Positions 46,068 to 54,951 are shown, counted from the stretch's first letter. The stretch is DNA of 64,000 nucleotides from CAWGYT01 sp963826795 (GCA_963826795.1 CAWGYT010000012.1:1-64000); one strand, 5' to 3'. Program-made: numbers and translations. Notes: a model not told the origin generated them from the sequence alone.

Positions 46068-47570
46068 CTAGCTCACTTCGTCCGTCGGTAATGCCCATCC
46101 GCGGGACCGCTCGACGGCGGCGGCCCAGCGACGACACCGTCGCTCGCGTTCGTCGGCCGGAATGCTCGGCAAGAACTCGACTTCCCGTTGCCAGTTGGAA
46201 GTCAATTCATCCAGGCCAGACCAGTAGCCAACGTGGATCCCGGCGAGATAGGCGGCTCCAAGTGCGGTCGTCTCCGAGACCCGCGGCCGCTCCACGGGGA
46301 CGCCCATAATATCTGCCTGGAATTGCATCAGCCGATCATTGCGCAATGCGCCCCCGTCCACGCGGATCCGCGCCAACTGAACCCCTTCGGTGGCTTGCAT
46401 CGCGGCCAGGACGTCACGGCACTGAAAAGCCATCGACTCAAGTGCCGCCAGGGCCAAATGACTGGCCCTTGTTCCGCGGGTCAGCCCGACGATCGTACCC
46501 CGGGCATACGGATCCCAGTAGGGCGCGCCCAGCCCGACGAAGGCCGGCACGAAGTACACACCGTCCGTCTCAACGACCTCCGCCGCCAACCGCTCCACGT
46601 CTTCCGAGCGAGAAAACAAACCGAGCCCGTCGCGAAGCCACTGGACGACGGCGCCGCCAATAAAGACCGAACCTTCCAGGCAGTAGGTGACCTGGTCCCC
46701 GATCTGCCAACCGACGGTCGTCAGCAATCCGGCCGGGTTGGGACGCGGCTCGGAGCCTGTGTTCAACAGCAGGAAGCAGCCCGTCCCGTAGGTATTCTTG
46801 GCCGAACCGGGTTCGAAGCAGGCCTGCCCGAAGGTCGCGGCTTGCTGATCGCCCGCACAACCGGTGATGGGCAACCGCGGCCCCAGAAGCTCCGTCTCGC
46901 CCAACAGTCCGCTGGACGGCCCGATCCGCGGCAACATGGCGCGCGGAATCCCAAGTATCTTCAACAGTTCGTCGTCCCAATCTCGATGATGGAGATTCAT
47001 CATCAGCGTGCGGCTCGCGTTGCTGACATCCGTCACGTGCTGACGGCCTTCGGTCAGACGCCAAATCAAGAACGTATCGACCGTCCCGAACAGGACTTCG
47101 CCCCGAGCCGCCTGCTCGCGCAGACCCGGGTGTTGCTCGAAAAGGTAACTGATTTTCGTGGCCGAGAAGTAGGGATCGAGCAACAAGCCGGTTCGTTCGC
47201 GGAACAACGAATCGTATCCCGCCTCCTTCAGCCGCTCGCAAATCGGAGCCGAAATACGACTCTGCCACACCAAAGCGTTCGCGACCGGTCGCCCGGTCTG
47301 GCGATCCCAGAGGATGGTCGTCTCGCGCTGGTTGGCGATTCCGATCGCCACGATCTGCTCGGGCGAGACCTGCCCTTGAGCCAACGCTTGGCGTGCCACC
47401 GCCAGCTGCGATTCCCAAATTGCCTCCGGATCGTGCTCGACATGCCCCGGCTGCGGAGTGAGTTGCGGAAACTCCTGCTGGGCTACCGCGACCATCGCCC
47501 CGGCCCGATCGAAGACGATCGCACGACTCGACGTCGTCCCCTGGTCCAGCGCCAGCACAAAACGATCCAT
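46068..47570 (-). CDS. glpK: Glycerol kinase
   Basis: 500 residues from ATG 47570, with GGGGGGAG six bases upstream; 24 bases of frame further up are not used. FGGY-family kinase phosphorylating glycerol to glycerol-3-phosphate. Recognised by LALDQGTTSSRAIVFD, PGHVEHDPEAIWESQ, GIANQRETTILWDRQTGRP, TGLLLDPYFSATKI, GCAGDQQAATFGQA, YGTGCFLLLNTG and RVDGGALRNDRLMQFQADI. No facilitator or glycerol-3-P dehydrogenase is adjacent. Its stop codon is the CTAG at the MITE border, so the final residues (PTDEVS) may differ from an ancestral end by few residues or none. Confidence 0.96.
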   Translation of the reverse strand: MDRFVLALDQGTTSSRAIVFDRAGAMVAVAQQEFPQLTPQPGHVEHDPEAIWESQLAVARQALAQGQVSPEQIVAIGIANQRETTILWDRQTGRPVANALVWQSRISAPICERLKEAGYDSLFRERTGLLLDPYFSATKISYLFEQHPGLREQAARGEVLFGTVDTFLIWRLTEGRQHVTDVSNASRTLMMNLHHRDWDDELLKILGIPRAMLPRIGPSSGLLGETELLGPRLPITGCAGDQQAATFGQACFEPGSAKNTYGTGCFLLLNTGSEPRPNPAGLLTTVGWQIGDQVTYCLEGSVFIGGAVVQWLRDGLGLFSRSEDVERLAAEVVETDGVYFVPAFVGLGAPYWDPYARGTIVGLTRGTRASHLALAALESMAFQCRDVLAAMQATEGVQLARIRVDGGALRNDRLMQFQADIMGVPVERPRVSETTALGAAYLAGIHVGYWSGLDELTSNWQREVEFLPSIPADERERRCRRWAAAVERSRGWALPTDEVS

Positions 47571-47639
47571 TTCGGCTCCCCCCTTGCAACCCACCGCGCC
47601 CGTCGGCAGCGGGCCAAGCTCGGGTGGCGAACGACCGCG

Positions 47640-48326
47640 TCAACGATCGGTTTGCTCCCGCAGATCACGCTCCAGCCGGCGAATTTGAGCGCGGGCATAA
47701 TCCAGCGTCGGATGAATCTGCAGCGTCCACTGGAGACAACTGATGGCGGCCGGCAACTCCCCGAGCTCGAGATAACACTGGGCCATCCCGAGTGATGCGA
47801 GAAAATGATACGGCTCCGACTCCAACGCCCGCTGCTGGTCCGCGATCGCCTCGTAGAACTGTCCTTGAGCGGCCATCGCCTCCGCCCGCTGATGCCAGAC
47901 CTCCGCGAATTCGCCGTGACGATCCAAGATCGAATCCGCGATGCGCAGGGCCTCGTCATATTGCCCAACGGCATTGTAACGCATGATCAACTGCAGTTGC
48001 TGGGCCTGCTCGAAGGTCCCCACCCGCTGCCACATTCCTGGCAGACCATCTTCGGCGATCACCCGCACGGCGCGGTCTTCGTCTCGCAGCGCCTGCCCCA
48101 CCGCCGGAATCGACTCCGAGCGTCCCACGTAGGTGAGCGCCAAGACCGCACCGCGCCGCGTCGAACGCTCGCCGTCCGTCGCAAGCCGATGCAGGGTCGC
48201 AGCCGTGTACGCGGTCGCGACCGAGCGTACAAAGTCCGCGACATTGCCGTCATCCAAGAAACGGTAGTAGAATCGAGCAATCAGCGGTTGGCGATTGGCA
48301 AAGAGGGGCACGTGCGGTTTAACCAC
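47640..48326 (-). CDS. HEAT/TPR repeat protein
   Basis: 228 residues. N-terminal HEAT-like part (TAYTAATLHRLATDGERSTR, RGAVLALTYVGRSESIPAVG, DEDRAVRVIAEDGL) and C-terminal TPRs of the 34-residue type (AVGQYDEALRIADSIL, AEVWHQRAEAMAAQGQFYEA, LASLGMAQCYLELGELPAAI). Such solenoids bind other proteins; no enzymatic motif. Planctomycetes have a related cytoplasmic TPR family but function is unknown. It is followed by glpK on the same strand after 69 bases. Confidence 0.8.
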   Translation of the reverse strand: MVKPHVPLFANRQPLIARFYYRFLDDGNVADFVRSVATAYTAATLHRLATDGERSTRRGAVLALTYVGRSESIPAVGQALRDEDRAVRVIAEDGLPGMWQRVGTFEQAQQLQLIMRYNAVGQYDEALRIADSILDRHGEFAEVWHQRAEAMAAQGQFYEAIADQQRALESEPYHFLASLGMAQCYLELGELPAAISCLQWTLQIHPTLDYARAQIRRLERDLREQTDR

Positions 48327-48459
48327 CCGTCAAAGTTGTCATCACGGAAGAGGCCAGTCCAGATAGAGGTCGAGTTTAATTCCCTGCCGCGAGACCGACA
48401 ACAAGGCCCCGCTGGCAGGCCGCCAAAATCCCCTTTCCCACCGAAGCTTTGGGAGAACC

Positions 48460-49612
48460 GTGCGGATGATGCAACGGAGGTCAAATCGAGAGACTAAGCA
48501 ATCTTGGCGATTGCTCGCCGTGCTCGCCGGCCTCTGGTCCGCCGCTCCCCTGCCCCTCGCGGCCGCCACGGAGCCTCCGTTACGCTGGGCCGTGGGCGCC
48601 CAATTCGAGCAACGTCTGGCCAGCGTCACCGGCGTCCAGTGGGTCGGGACACCGCTCCGCCCGGCCCTCCAACGATTGGCCGAGGCCCAGCAGGTCGCGA
48701 TATTGATCGATCGCCGGCTTGACCCCGACCAGCCGGTCGACTTTTCCGGCGAAAACATGTCCTTGGAGCAACTCTTGCAGTCGCTCGCCGATTCGCGCGG
48801 CTGGGGCCTTAGTCGAATTGGGCCCGTGGTCTACCTCGGCCCCGCCCCCACCACCCTGGAACTGGCAACGTACCAGGCGCTGCAGGAAGCCGCGCTACGA
48901 CGACTCCCGGCGGCGGTCCAGCGACGCTGGCGACAGCCGCGTGACGCGAGCTGGCCGGAGTTGACCGAGCCGCGGCAGCTGGTCGCAAAATGGCTGGCGG
49001 ATGTCGCGATCGAAGTCCGTGGTCTGGACCAAATCCCCTACGATCTCTGGGCGGCGCAGTCCCTGCCCCAACTTGAACTTCTCGAGCGGCTGACGCTGAC
49101 GCTGGCGGGCTTTGGGCTTGGGGCCGAAATTCAGTCCAGCGGTGTCGTGCACGTCGTCCCCCTCCCCGGCAACTCGACGATCCAGGCCCGCTATCCGATT
49201 CCCCGCCATCTTCGAGCCAGATTGCCCGAACTGGAACAACTCGCCTCCGATTGCGAGACGGAACTTCAGGGACAGACGTTGGACGTCCGCGGCCGGATCG
49301 AAGCCCACCGGAGGATTCAGGCCTGGCTGCAACCCCCACGCTCCCAATCCGTGCCGCCCCGCCCGGGCGAGAAACGCTACACGCTGACCGTCAAGAATCA
49401 GCCGCTTGAGTCGATCCTTCGGGCCGTGGCGGCGCGAGAATCGCGAGCTCCGCTGGGGACCCGACACCGACTCGCTCCGGACGACGCGGGTGAGCCTCTC
49501 GATCGAGAATGAAACGCTCAACCGGTTGCTCGTCCAACTATTGCAAAACGTTTCGGCCCGCACCCAACTCACGCCAGGCCAGCTGACCATCGTCACGTCG
49601 CCAGAATCGTGA
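48460..49612 (+). pseudogene. Secreted STN/secretin-N-like domain protein, frameshifted near the end
   Basis: The main frame (48460-49512) has a signal peptide (WRLLAVLAGLWSAAPLPLAAA), then a segment like secretin N-terminal (STN) domains: LRPALQRLAEAQQVAILIDR, LDPDQPVDFSGENMSLEQLL, and again YTLTVKNQPLESILRAVA near residue 310. After this the sensible continuation is in another frame (RENRELRWGPDTDSL, VSLSIENETLNRLLVQLLQ) to the stop at 49612. The break is near 49430 in GTGGCGGCGCG. STN modules occur in outer-membrane receptors and secretins; no channel domain follows here, so it may be an adaptor. Could be intact if the break is a sequencing error. Confidence 0.55.
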
Positions 49613-49625
49613 GGATGCCACCTCG

Positions 49626-49931
49626 TCAGGCAATCAATTCCTTCTCAATTGCCTGCTTGATTCCCCCCACGATCTTGCTCTTGAAGATCAGGGCCGAGAA
49701 CGGCAAATCCACGGTCACATGCACGCTGTCTTCTGCGACCGTGACCGCGCCCGAGACCTTGATGGCGAAAGTCGTAAAGCGATACCGCAAGACGTTTCCT
49801 TCCCACTCCTGTTCCAGATCGCCAACCTGATCCTGGTATTTCTCGCGAATCTGATCGAGAAAGTGTTCCATCCGCGCCTGGGCCGGGGCTTGTCCGAGCG
49901 AATGGGGAATGTCAGCTGAAAAGGATGGCAT
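49626..49931 (-). CDS. Polyhydroxyalkanoic-acid-system family protein
   Basis: 101 residues from ATG 49931, preceded by GGAAGGAAGACCC. The body (MPSFSADIPHSLGQAPAQAR, FLDQIREKYQDQVGDLEQEW, YRFTTFAIKVSGAVTVAEDS, VHVTVDLPFSALIFKSKI) matches the PHA-granule-region family, which has a single conserved beta-rich domain and ends in a short helix. The molecular role is unclear despite the name; no PHA synthase is nearby. The frame extends upstream without domain similarity, so the short start is preferred. Confidence 0.8.
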   Translation of the reverse strand: MPSFSADIPHSLGQAPAQARMEHFLDQIREKYQDQVGDLEQEWEGNVLRYRFTTFAIKVSGAVTVAEDSVHVTVDLPFSALIFKSKIVGGIKQAIEKELIA

Positions 49932-50100
49932 GGGTCTTCCTTCGGAACGGGAAATACGAGGCGTGCGACTGCCGCACTTTAGCAAAATCGGCGGTGGCTT
50001 ATCAGGCTCGGTCTCGAAATCGGCCTGACCGTTTCCGAGGGCAAAAGGGGTCCGCCTCCTTGCGAGACATGGCACCGCCGATTTTGCGTCGCGCCTTCGC

Positions 50101-50337
50101 TCACCGAACGATCATCACGCCTTCCGCATGACGGTCTTCCGGATGCCAAAGCGGTAGTCCCAGGCGGCTTCGTCGGACCAGGATTTCCAGCTTCTCGCGA
50201 CTGCCCGGAATCGCATCGGTCGGGCCGAACTCGCGGCCCTGCGATGGAGTTGATGGCGCGCCCAGATCACCACGCTCTTGAATTGATTCCAATACAAAGT
50301 CCGCCACGAACGATTCTCCCCTAACGATGCTGATCAA
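50101..50337 (-). CDS. Small hypothetical protein
   Basis: 78 residues with a conserved-looking C-terminal half REKLEILVRRSRLGLPLWHP followed by EDRHAEG, and a middle rich in Gly/Pro (GREFGPTDAIPGSREK). I recognise the short REKLE...LPLWHPEDR block as a type found in planctomycete small proteins but have no function for it. It lies on the minus strand between the PHA-type gene and the candidate fragment at 50353. Start uncertain. Confidence 0.6.
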   Translation of the reverse strand: MISIVRGESFVADFVLESIQERGDLGAPSTPSQGREFGPTDAIPGSREKLEILVRRSRLGLPLWHPEDRHAEGVMIVR

Positions 50338-50352
50338 TTGGTCGTTTCGGAG

Positions 50353-50614
50353 CTACTTGAACGGTTTGCCGAGAGTCTCGCGATCCATCAGCGTGACTTC
50401 TTCAACCGATGCTTGCCACGAGTTGTGAAGTTCTACCGATCGGCTTGCTCACTGAAGGAGCCGCAGCCTGTGGGAAACCACGTGCCGCGTTCGTGCGCCG
50501 GGAAAAGGCGTCAGGTCCCAGTATTGAAATCACAATCGCCAATGTCAACCAAATTTTGACACCCCTTGTGAAGCCGCCAAAGCAAGGCCGGCGCGGTCGT
50601 GGCTGAGGCGGCAT
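50353..50614 (-). pseudogene. Possible small membrane protein, frameshifted
   Basis: One frame (50402-50614) contains a membrane helix (IWLTLAIVISILGPDAF) and another, ending at 50353, reads SVELHNSWQASVEEVTLMD and RETLGKPFK before a stop. Together they could be a ~75-residue exported protein broken by one indel near 50430. The evidence is weak; either frame alone is unimpressive. It lies just upstream of the small hypothetical gene on the same strand. Confidence 0.3.
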
Positions 50615-50617
50615 CCG

Positions 50618-51382
50618 TCAGACATCGGCCTGCGCGGGCGGAAGGTCCGTGCGGTGCTCGCGAAATCCGGCCGCCACCATCGCCGCGGCGAAATGTTCCA
50701 ACGCGGCGCGGCTGATTTCCCCGGCGCGGTTTCCCGCACAGACGGCCGTTCGGACGGCAATCCAGTCCGGTTGGATTTGCGGCAGTCCAGCAAGTCGGGC
50801 GGCGGTCAGGGAACCGGCCAGGGCCAACTGGATGCCGTGCGCACGAGTCGCGTTGCGCAACTTGCGCAATTCCTCGCGTGTTATCCAGCTCCAAAGATCG
50901 CCACCCGACTTTCGATACGTATCGACCAGCAAGACCTCGCAAGCCACTCGCCGTGAATGGTGGAGTACTTCCTCCCACGTGGGACATTTCGCTTCGCCGC
51001 GATCGGCGTAGTACACGGCCACGCGGCGAGTTTGATCGGGGAGTCGCTCCCAGGCCTGTTTCCATTTCGAGGGCCACTCGGGCCAATCGTCGCAGCCGGC
51101 CAAGCCGAATTTCGCGTAGCCCACGCTCGGCGGCAACCCGGCAAGGGAGGCCACGTGCAGCTCTCGCAACTCACCCAGCGCGATACTCAAGGTTCGCTGT
51201 CGGCCGACGACTTTTGTGATCTCCAGCAGGGTCGACCGGTCGGCCGCTCCCAGCGACCCGCGGCGCGGCTCCTTGACGTCCACGATCCCCACGCGCGGAT
51301 GCAGTGCGGTGAGCGCTTCTTGGGATGAGCGCACGCTGACCAATAACCCCGCGTGTGGAAACGATTCGCCTGACACGCTCAT
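50618..51382 (-). CDS. mfnB: (5-formylfuran-3-yl)methyl phosphate synthase-like protein (MfnB/DUF556)
   Basis: 254 residues from ATG 51382. MfnB makes the furan precursor of methanofuran from two glyceraldehyde-3-phosphate. The diagnostic N-terminus is LLVSVRSSQEALTALHPRVG, then IVDVKEPRRGSLGAA with the catalytic Lys37; further GYAKFGLAGCDDW, RVAVYYADRGEAKCPTWEEV, ACEVLLVDTYRKSGGDLW and LALAGSLTAARLAGL. Planctomycetes are among the few bacteria with methanofuran/tetrahydromethanopterin C1 genes, which supports the assignment. It overlaps the upstream gene by 4 bases (ATGA), so they are translationally coupled. Substrate specificity not tested here. Confidence 0.82.
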   Translation of the reverse strand: MSVSGESFPHAGLLVSVRSSQEALTALHPRVGIVDVKEPRRGSLGAADRSTLLEITKVVGRQRTLSIALGELRELHVASLAGLPPSVGYAKFGLAGCDDWPEWPSKWKQAWERLPDQTRRVAVYYADRGEAKCPTWEEVLHHSRRVACEVLLVDTYRKSGGDLWSWITREELRKLRNATRAHGIQLALAGSLTAARLAGLPQIQPDWIAVRTAVCAGNRAGEISRAALEHFAAAMVAAGFREHRTDLPPAQADV

Positions 51383-51924
51383 GTCACTCCCTGTCGTCGC
51401 GCGCGTTTGGCGGCGCTCAATCGTTGGTTCAGGTGCTGGACCTTCTCGCCGTCCAGCGGTTCGCACCACGCTCCCGCGATCGTGATGTAACCGTCCGACC
51501 AGCGTCCCAGGGCCGGATGAGTCGGCCGTTGGTGCCAAGTCGTGGCGCGTTCGGCCAGACGGACAACGACGGTCACGTTTTCCACGCGGCGTCCGTCGGT
51601 ATCGGTGACCCGAACCTGACTGGCCGCCTGCCCAATGAAAAAACACTCGACCGCATCCAGGGGAACCCGTGTGGGACGCGGCCGCTCGAGAAAAACCAGC
51701 AGTTCGTCGGCGGTCAGTGCCAGGCGAGGCCGAGCCCACCACAGCAACTGACGGATCAGTTGGTAACCGCTGACCGCGGCCAGCGTGGCCGCCAGGACTG
51801 CAACGCCCCACCGCCGCCCCGCGTAACTCCACCAGCCCAGACCCAGCCCGAGCGCGCAGGGAAGAGCGGCCAGCGCGACGAGCAGCGTGGCGATGCGACG
51901 ATTGCTCTTGAGCAGCGTTTCCAT
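51379..51924 (-). CDS. Membrane protein with two helices, coupled to mfnB
   Basis: 181 residues from ATG 51924. Two hydrophobic helices near the N-terminus (RIATLLVALAALPCALGLGL; about 38-60 WGVAVLAATLAAVSGYQLI) and a soluble PH-like C-terminal part (LALTADELLVFLERPRPTRV, DAVECFFIGQAASQVRVTD, VTVVVRLAERATTWHQRPTH). It resembles bPH-type membrane proteins in organisation, but no defined family is claimed. Its stop codon overlaps the ATG of mfnB. The frame is open upstream to 52152 but without features. Confidence 0.7.
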   Translation of the reverse strand: METLLKSNRRIATLLVALAALPCALGLGLGWWSYAGRRWGVAVLAATLAAVSGYQLIRQLLWWARPRLALTADELLVFLERPRPTRVPLDAVECFFIGQAASQVRVTDTDGRRVENVTVVVRLAERATTWHQRPTHPALGRWSDGYITIAGAWCEPLDGEKVQHLNQRLSAAKRARRQGVT

Positions 51925-52212
51925 GAGGTGGATTCGCGTCCGATGGACGGTGACTCGGCGGGGCGCCCCACAACCATTCGCGAAGCCCGGCGGCGAGGAA
52001 GGCCGAGGAAGAATGTAGCAGATTCCTTCCGGCCCCCAACGGGGCCACCGGCTTGGGACGCGTGACGTGGGGACTCGGCAAGCTCCCGTTCTCGGACTCG
52101 CACCTTGCCGACCATGCCCCCTCCGCGTTAGCCTGACAGTGCAGGGAATCACAACCTCCCTGGTTGGATCCGCCTTGCCGTCACGACGCCTTCCCTCCGT
52201 CCAGTCGGCGGA

Positions 52213-53208
52213 ATGGCGGCCGATCGGGTCGCGTCATCCAAGGACCCTAAGCTGGTTTCTGTTACGAGGCAGTCCGAGAACATCGTGCCGAAAGAATTTA
52301 CGCAAGTCCAGTGGGATGACCTTCTTCGTGACGACTGCCGGCACCTCGTGCGACTTGCCGTACGCGAGGACCTGGACCAGGGCTATGATTGGACCACCGT
52401 CGCCCTGGTCCCGGAATCGAGCGAAGGCGAAGCCACGCTGGTCTCGCGGGAGACAGGGGTCGTCGCGGGACTGCGCGTGATCCCCGTGGCGATAGGCGAA
52501 ATGGAGGCCCAACTGGATTGGCAACCTGCCTTGGAGGATGGCCAAGCCCTCTCGCCCGGGTCAATCCTCGGGGTACTCCGTGGCAACGTCCGAGACCTGC
52601 TCACCACCGAACGCCTGCTGCTGAATTTTGTAGGTCGACTTTCCGGAATCGCCAGCCTGACGCAGCAGTTCGTCCGCCGCACCGAGGGAACGCGGGCCAA
52701 AATTTACGACACACGCAAGACCTGCCCGGCTTACCGGCGGCTCGACAAGTTCGCCGTGCGTTGCGGGGGCGGACAGAATCACCGCAGCGGGCTCTTCGAC
52801 GCGATCCTGATCAAGGACAACCATCTCGCGTTTGGATCGACCGATCGCGCCACTCGCTACTCACCTGCCGAGGCCGTCTTGGCCGCTCGGGCGTTCGTCC
52901 GAGACACCCTGCCGACGGAAACGGAGCATGACATGGTGATCGAAGTGGAAGTCGACTCGCTCGCCCAACTCGAACAAGTCCTCGTCGTGGGGCCCGACAT
53001 CGTCTTGCTCGATAACATGACCTGCTCGCAGTTACGCGAGGCGGTCGCCCGCCGCGACGCGATTGACGCCCAGGTTCAATTGGAGGCCTCCGGCGGCGTG
53101 ACACTCGAAACCGTCTCGGACATCGCGCGAACCGGTGTCGAGCGAATCAGTGTCGGCGCGTTGACCCACTCGGCGCGCTGTCTGGACCTGGGCCTGGATT
53201 GGGGTTGA
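52213..53208 (+). CDS. nadC: Nicotinate-nucleotide pyrophosphorylase (quinolinate phosphoribosyltransferase)
   Basis: 331 residues as drawn; a GTG at 52285 (VPKEFTQVQWDDLL) may be the true start, giving 307. Converts quinolinate and PRPP to nicotinate mononucleotide in de novo NAD synthesis. Signatures: LAVREDLDQGYDWTTVALVP, TTERLLLNFVGRLSGIASLT, AKIYDTRKTCPAYRRLDKFA, VRCGGGQNHRSGLFDAILIK with IKDNHL, IEVEVDSLAQLEQVL, DIVLLDNMTCSQLREAV and LEASGGVTLETVSDIARTGV. Divergent from the membrane protein/mfnB pair. nadA and nadB are not in the window. Confidence 0.95.
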   Translation: MAADRVASSKDPKLVSVTRQSENIVPKEFTQVQWDDLLRDDCRHLVRLAVREDLDQGYDWTTVALVPESSEGEATLVSRETGVVAGLRVIPVAIGEMEAQLDWQPALEDGQALSPGSILGVLRGNVRDLLTTERLLLNFVGRLSGIASLTQQFVRRTEGTRAKIYDTRKTCPAYRRLDKFAVRCGGGQNHRSGLFDAILIKDNHLAFGSTDRATRYSPAEAVLAARAFVRDTLPTETEHDMVIEVEVDSLAQLEQVLVVGPDIVLLDNMTCSQLREAVARRDAIDAQVQLEASGGVTLETVSDIARTGVERISVGALTHSARCLDLGLDWG

Positions 53209-53220
53209 TCGCGGCTGGCC

Positions 53221-54177
53221 TCAGGCGACTCGATTCTGCGGCGAGCCGCGCAGGAAACTCGCCACGTTCTCAACGGTGACCTGCATCAGCCGTTGCCGCG
53301 CCTCGAGCGTGGCCCACGCCAGGTGCGGCGTCAGGAAGCAATTTCGCGCGGTCAGGATCACACTGTCGTCGGCAATCGGCTCGCTTGACAGGACGTCCAA
53401 TCCGGCGGCCCCAAGCCGACCCGCGTTCAACGCCTCGACGAGGTCCGCTTCGACAACCAAAGGGCCACGACTGGCGTTGATCAAGATTGCGTTCGGACGA
53501 CAAAGCGCCAGTCGTTGGCGATTGATGATTCCCGTCGTGGCCGGCGTCAGCGGGCAATTCAGGCTAATCACATGGGACTGGCGCAAGAGATCGTCGAGTC
53601 CGGCCCACTCAAACGAAGCCCACTCGGGCGGATTCTGCTCGGTTCGCGAGTGCGCCATGACCGACATCCCGAAGGCATGAGCCAGATCGGCCACTTGGCG
53701 GCCAATTCGGCCGAAGCCCACCACGCCGAGCGTCTTCCCCGCCAACTCAGTCAAGGGAAGCTTCCAGAAACTGAAATCGCCCCGCCGTGCCCACTCGCCC
53801 GCGCGAATCGCCTGGTCGTGGAGATCCACTCGGTGAAGGATGTGCAGCAGCAGCGCAAAGACGTGCTGAGCGACCGAATCCGTGCCGTAGACCGGGACAT
53901 TGGCGACCACGATCCCCTGCGCCTGCGCCATCTCGAGATCGACGCAATCGTACCCCGTGGCCGTCACGGCGATGCAACGCAAGTGGGGCAGTTGCCGGAG
54001 TCGAGCACCGTCCAAGAGGACTTTATTGACGACCAGCACCTCGGCGCGCTCCGCCCGCGCAACGACCTCCGCCGCCTCCGTCCGCTCGTAAACCTGCAAG
54101 TCACCCAAAGCTTCCAGGCCCGTCCATGGATTGTCACCCGGGTTCAACGTCGCGCCGTCTAGCACCACAATTTCCAC
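53221..54177 (-). CDS. D-2-hydroxyacid dehydrogenase (glycerate/hydroxypyruvate reductase type)
   Basis: 318 residues, NAD(P)-dependent. NAD-binding GVVGFGRIGRQVADLAHAFG, and catalytic triad R237 (INASRGPLVV), E266 (GLDVLSSEP) and H285 (FLTPHLAWAT). TATGYDCVDLEMAQAQGIVV and PVYGTDSVAQHVFALLLHI are family-typical. The closest well-known activity is glycerate dehydrogenase (hydroxypyruvate reduction), but formate- or phosphoglycerate-type specificity cannot be excluded. Convergent with nadC with only 12 bases between stops. Confidence 0.9.
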   Translation of the reverse strand: MEIVVLDGATLNPGDNPWTGLEALGDLQVYERTEAAEVVARAERAEVLVVNKVLLDGARLRQLPHLRCIAVTATGYDCVDLEMAQAQGIVVANVPVYGTDSVAQHVFALLLHILHRVDLHDQAIRAGEWARRGDFSFWKLPLTELAGKTLGVVGFGRIGRQVADLAHAFGMSVMAHSRTEQNPPEWASFEWAGLDDLLRQSHVISLNCPLTPATTGIINRQRLALCRPNAILINASRGPLVVEADLVEALNAGRLGAAGLDVLSSEPIADDSVILTARNCFLTPHLAWATLEARQRLMQVTVENVASFLRGSPQNRVA

Positions 54178-54359
54178 GGCATGCCCCTATCCCGAAAACC
54201 CGAACGATCGCTGAGCCGGAAATCTTGGGCTTCTCGCAAGATCCAGGCCAAATGAGTATTCCCTCGAAAACCCCAGCAAGTTAGCTTACAGACAGGAATT
54301 TGACTCGCAGGGGCACTGCGCTTTTTATCACAGGGAGGATCGGCCGGGGAGCGGATAGC

Positions 54360-54776
54360 GTGGAAGTGACCGACGTCCAGGTAAACCTTTGTGCAAATAC
54401 CGACGACCGCTTACGAGCGTACTGCGCCGTCGTGTTTGACAACAGCTTTGTCGTTCACAATGTCCGTGTGATCGAGAAGGCGGATGGACTGTTGATCGCC
54501 ATGCCGAGTCGCAAGTTGACATCGAAATGCGCGACGTGCCACGTCAAGAATGCGGTGGACTGCTGTTTTTGTGCCCATTGCGGAACTCGGCTGCGTGATG
54601 AAGCCGCGATCAAGCGACTGCAAAAGGATACCAAGGTCCATTTCGACATCGCTCATCCCATCAACCCGGATTGTCGGCAGCAGATCGAGAACGCCGTGAT
54701 GACTGCCTACCAAGCCGCCGTCACCGCTCATCGAACCTCTCCCTCGGACCTCCCTCCCGAACCGCAATACGAGTAG
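54360..54776 (+). CDS. spoVG: SpoVG family protein with an internal zinc ribbon
   Basis: 138 residues from GTG 54360, with GGGGAG eight bases upstream; the longer frame adds twenty weak residues. SpoVG-type body: VEVTDVQVNLCANTDDRLRA, YCAVVFDNSFVVHNVRVIEK, LLIAMPSRKLTSKC and the C-terminal VHFDIAHPINPDCRQQIENA followed by VMTAYQAAV. Between them lies a four-Cys zinc ribbon (C57-x2-C60, C71-x2-C74) not found in Bacillus SpoVG. SpoVG binds nucleic acid and affects regulation; the added ribbon probably helps this. No sporulation genes occur here. Confidence 0.82.
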   Translation: MEVTDVQVNLCANTDDRLRAYCAVVFDNSFVVHNVRVIEKADGLLIAMPSRKLTSKCATCHVKNAVDCCFCAHCGTRLRDEAAIKRLQKDTKVHFDIAHPINPDCRQQIENAVMTAYQAAVTAHRTSPSDLPPEPQYE

Positions 54777-54868
54777 CCCAGCCGCCGCAGTTCGCAGCGC
54801 GCGGCTCGTACGTCGCGGCGCACCGGCTGGTAGCGTGCGAGTTCGCGGCGCACCGGCTGGCAATCCAG

Positions 54869-54951
54869 CGGAGGGCATGGGACTCGAACCCACAACCCCT
54901 TACGGGGCACCTCATTTCCAATGAGGCCGCTGAGCCATTCGCTTACCCTCC
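54869..54951 (-). tRNA. tRNA-Ser (anticodon GGA)
   Basis: On the minus strand the sequence runs from GGAGGGTAAGCGAATGG, through an anticodon arm CCTCA-TTGGAAA-TGAGG (anticodon GGA, reading UCC/UCU), a class II variable arm TGCCCCGTAAGGGGTT and a T arm GTGGGTTCGAGTCCCAT to GCCCTCC plus discriminator G. The acceptor ends GGAGGGT/GCCCTCC pair with one wobble. Long variable arm and G73 are serine features. No CCA is encoded. It lies between spoVG and rnd, with a short direct duplication CGCGGCGCACCGGCTGG just to its 3' side. Confidence 0.93.

Noticed and set aside
46188..47795. 535-residue plus-strand frame over glpK
   Set aside because: Antisense of glpK, which has full family motifs; the product shows no recognisable domain.
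51383..52081. Longer N-terminal extension of the MfnB frame
   Set aside because: It lies antisense-like/out of frame over the membrane protein gene. Family similarity begins at 51382, which also has the ATGA overlap.
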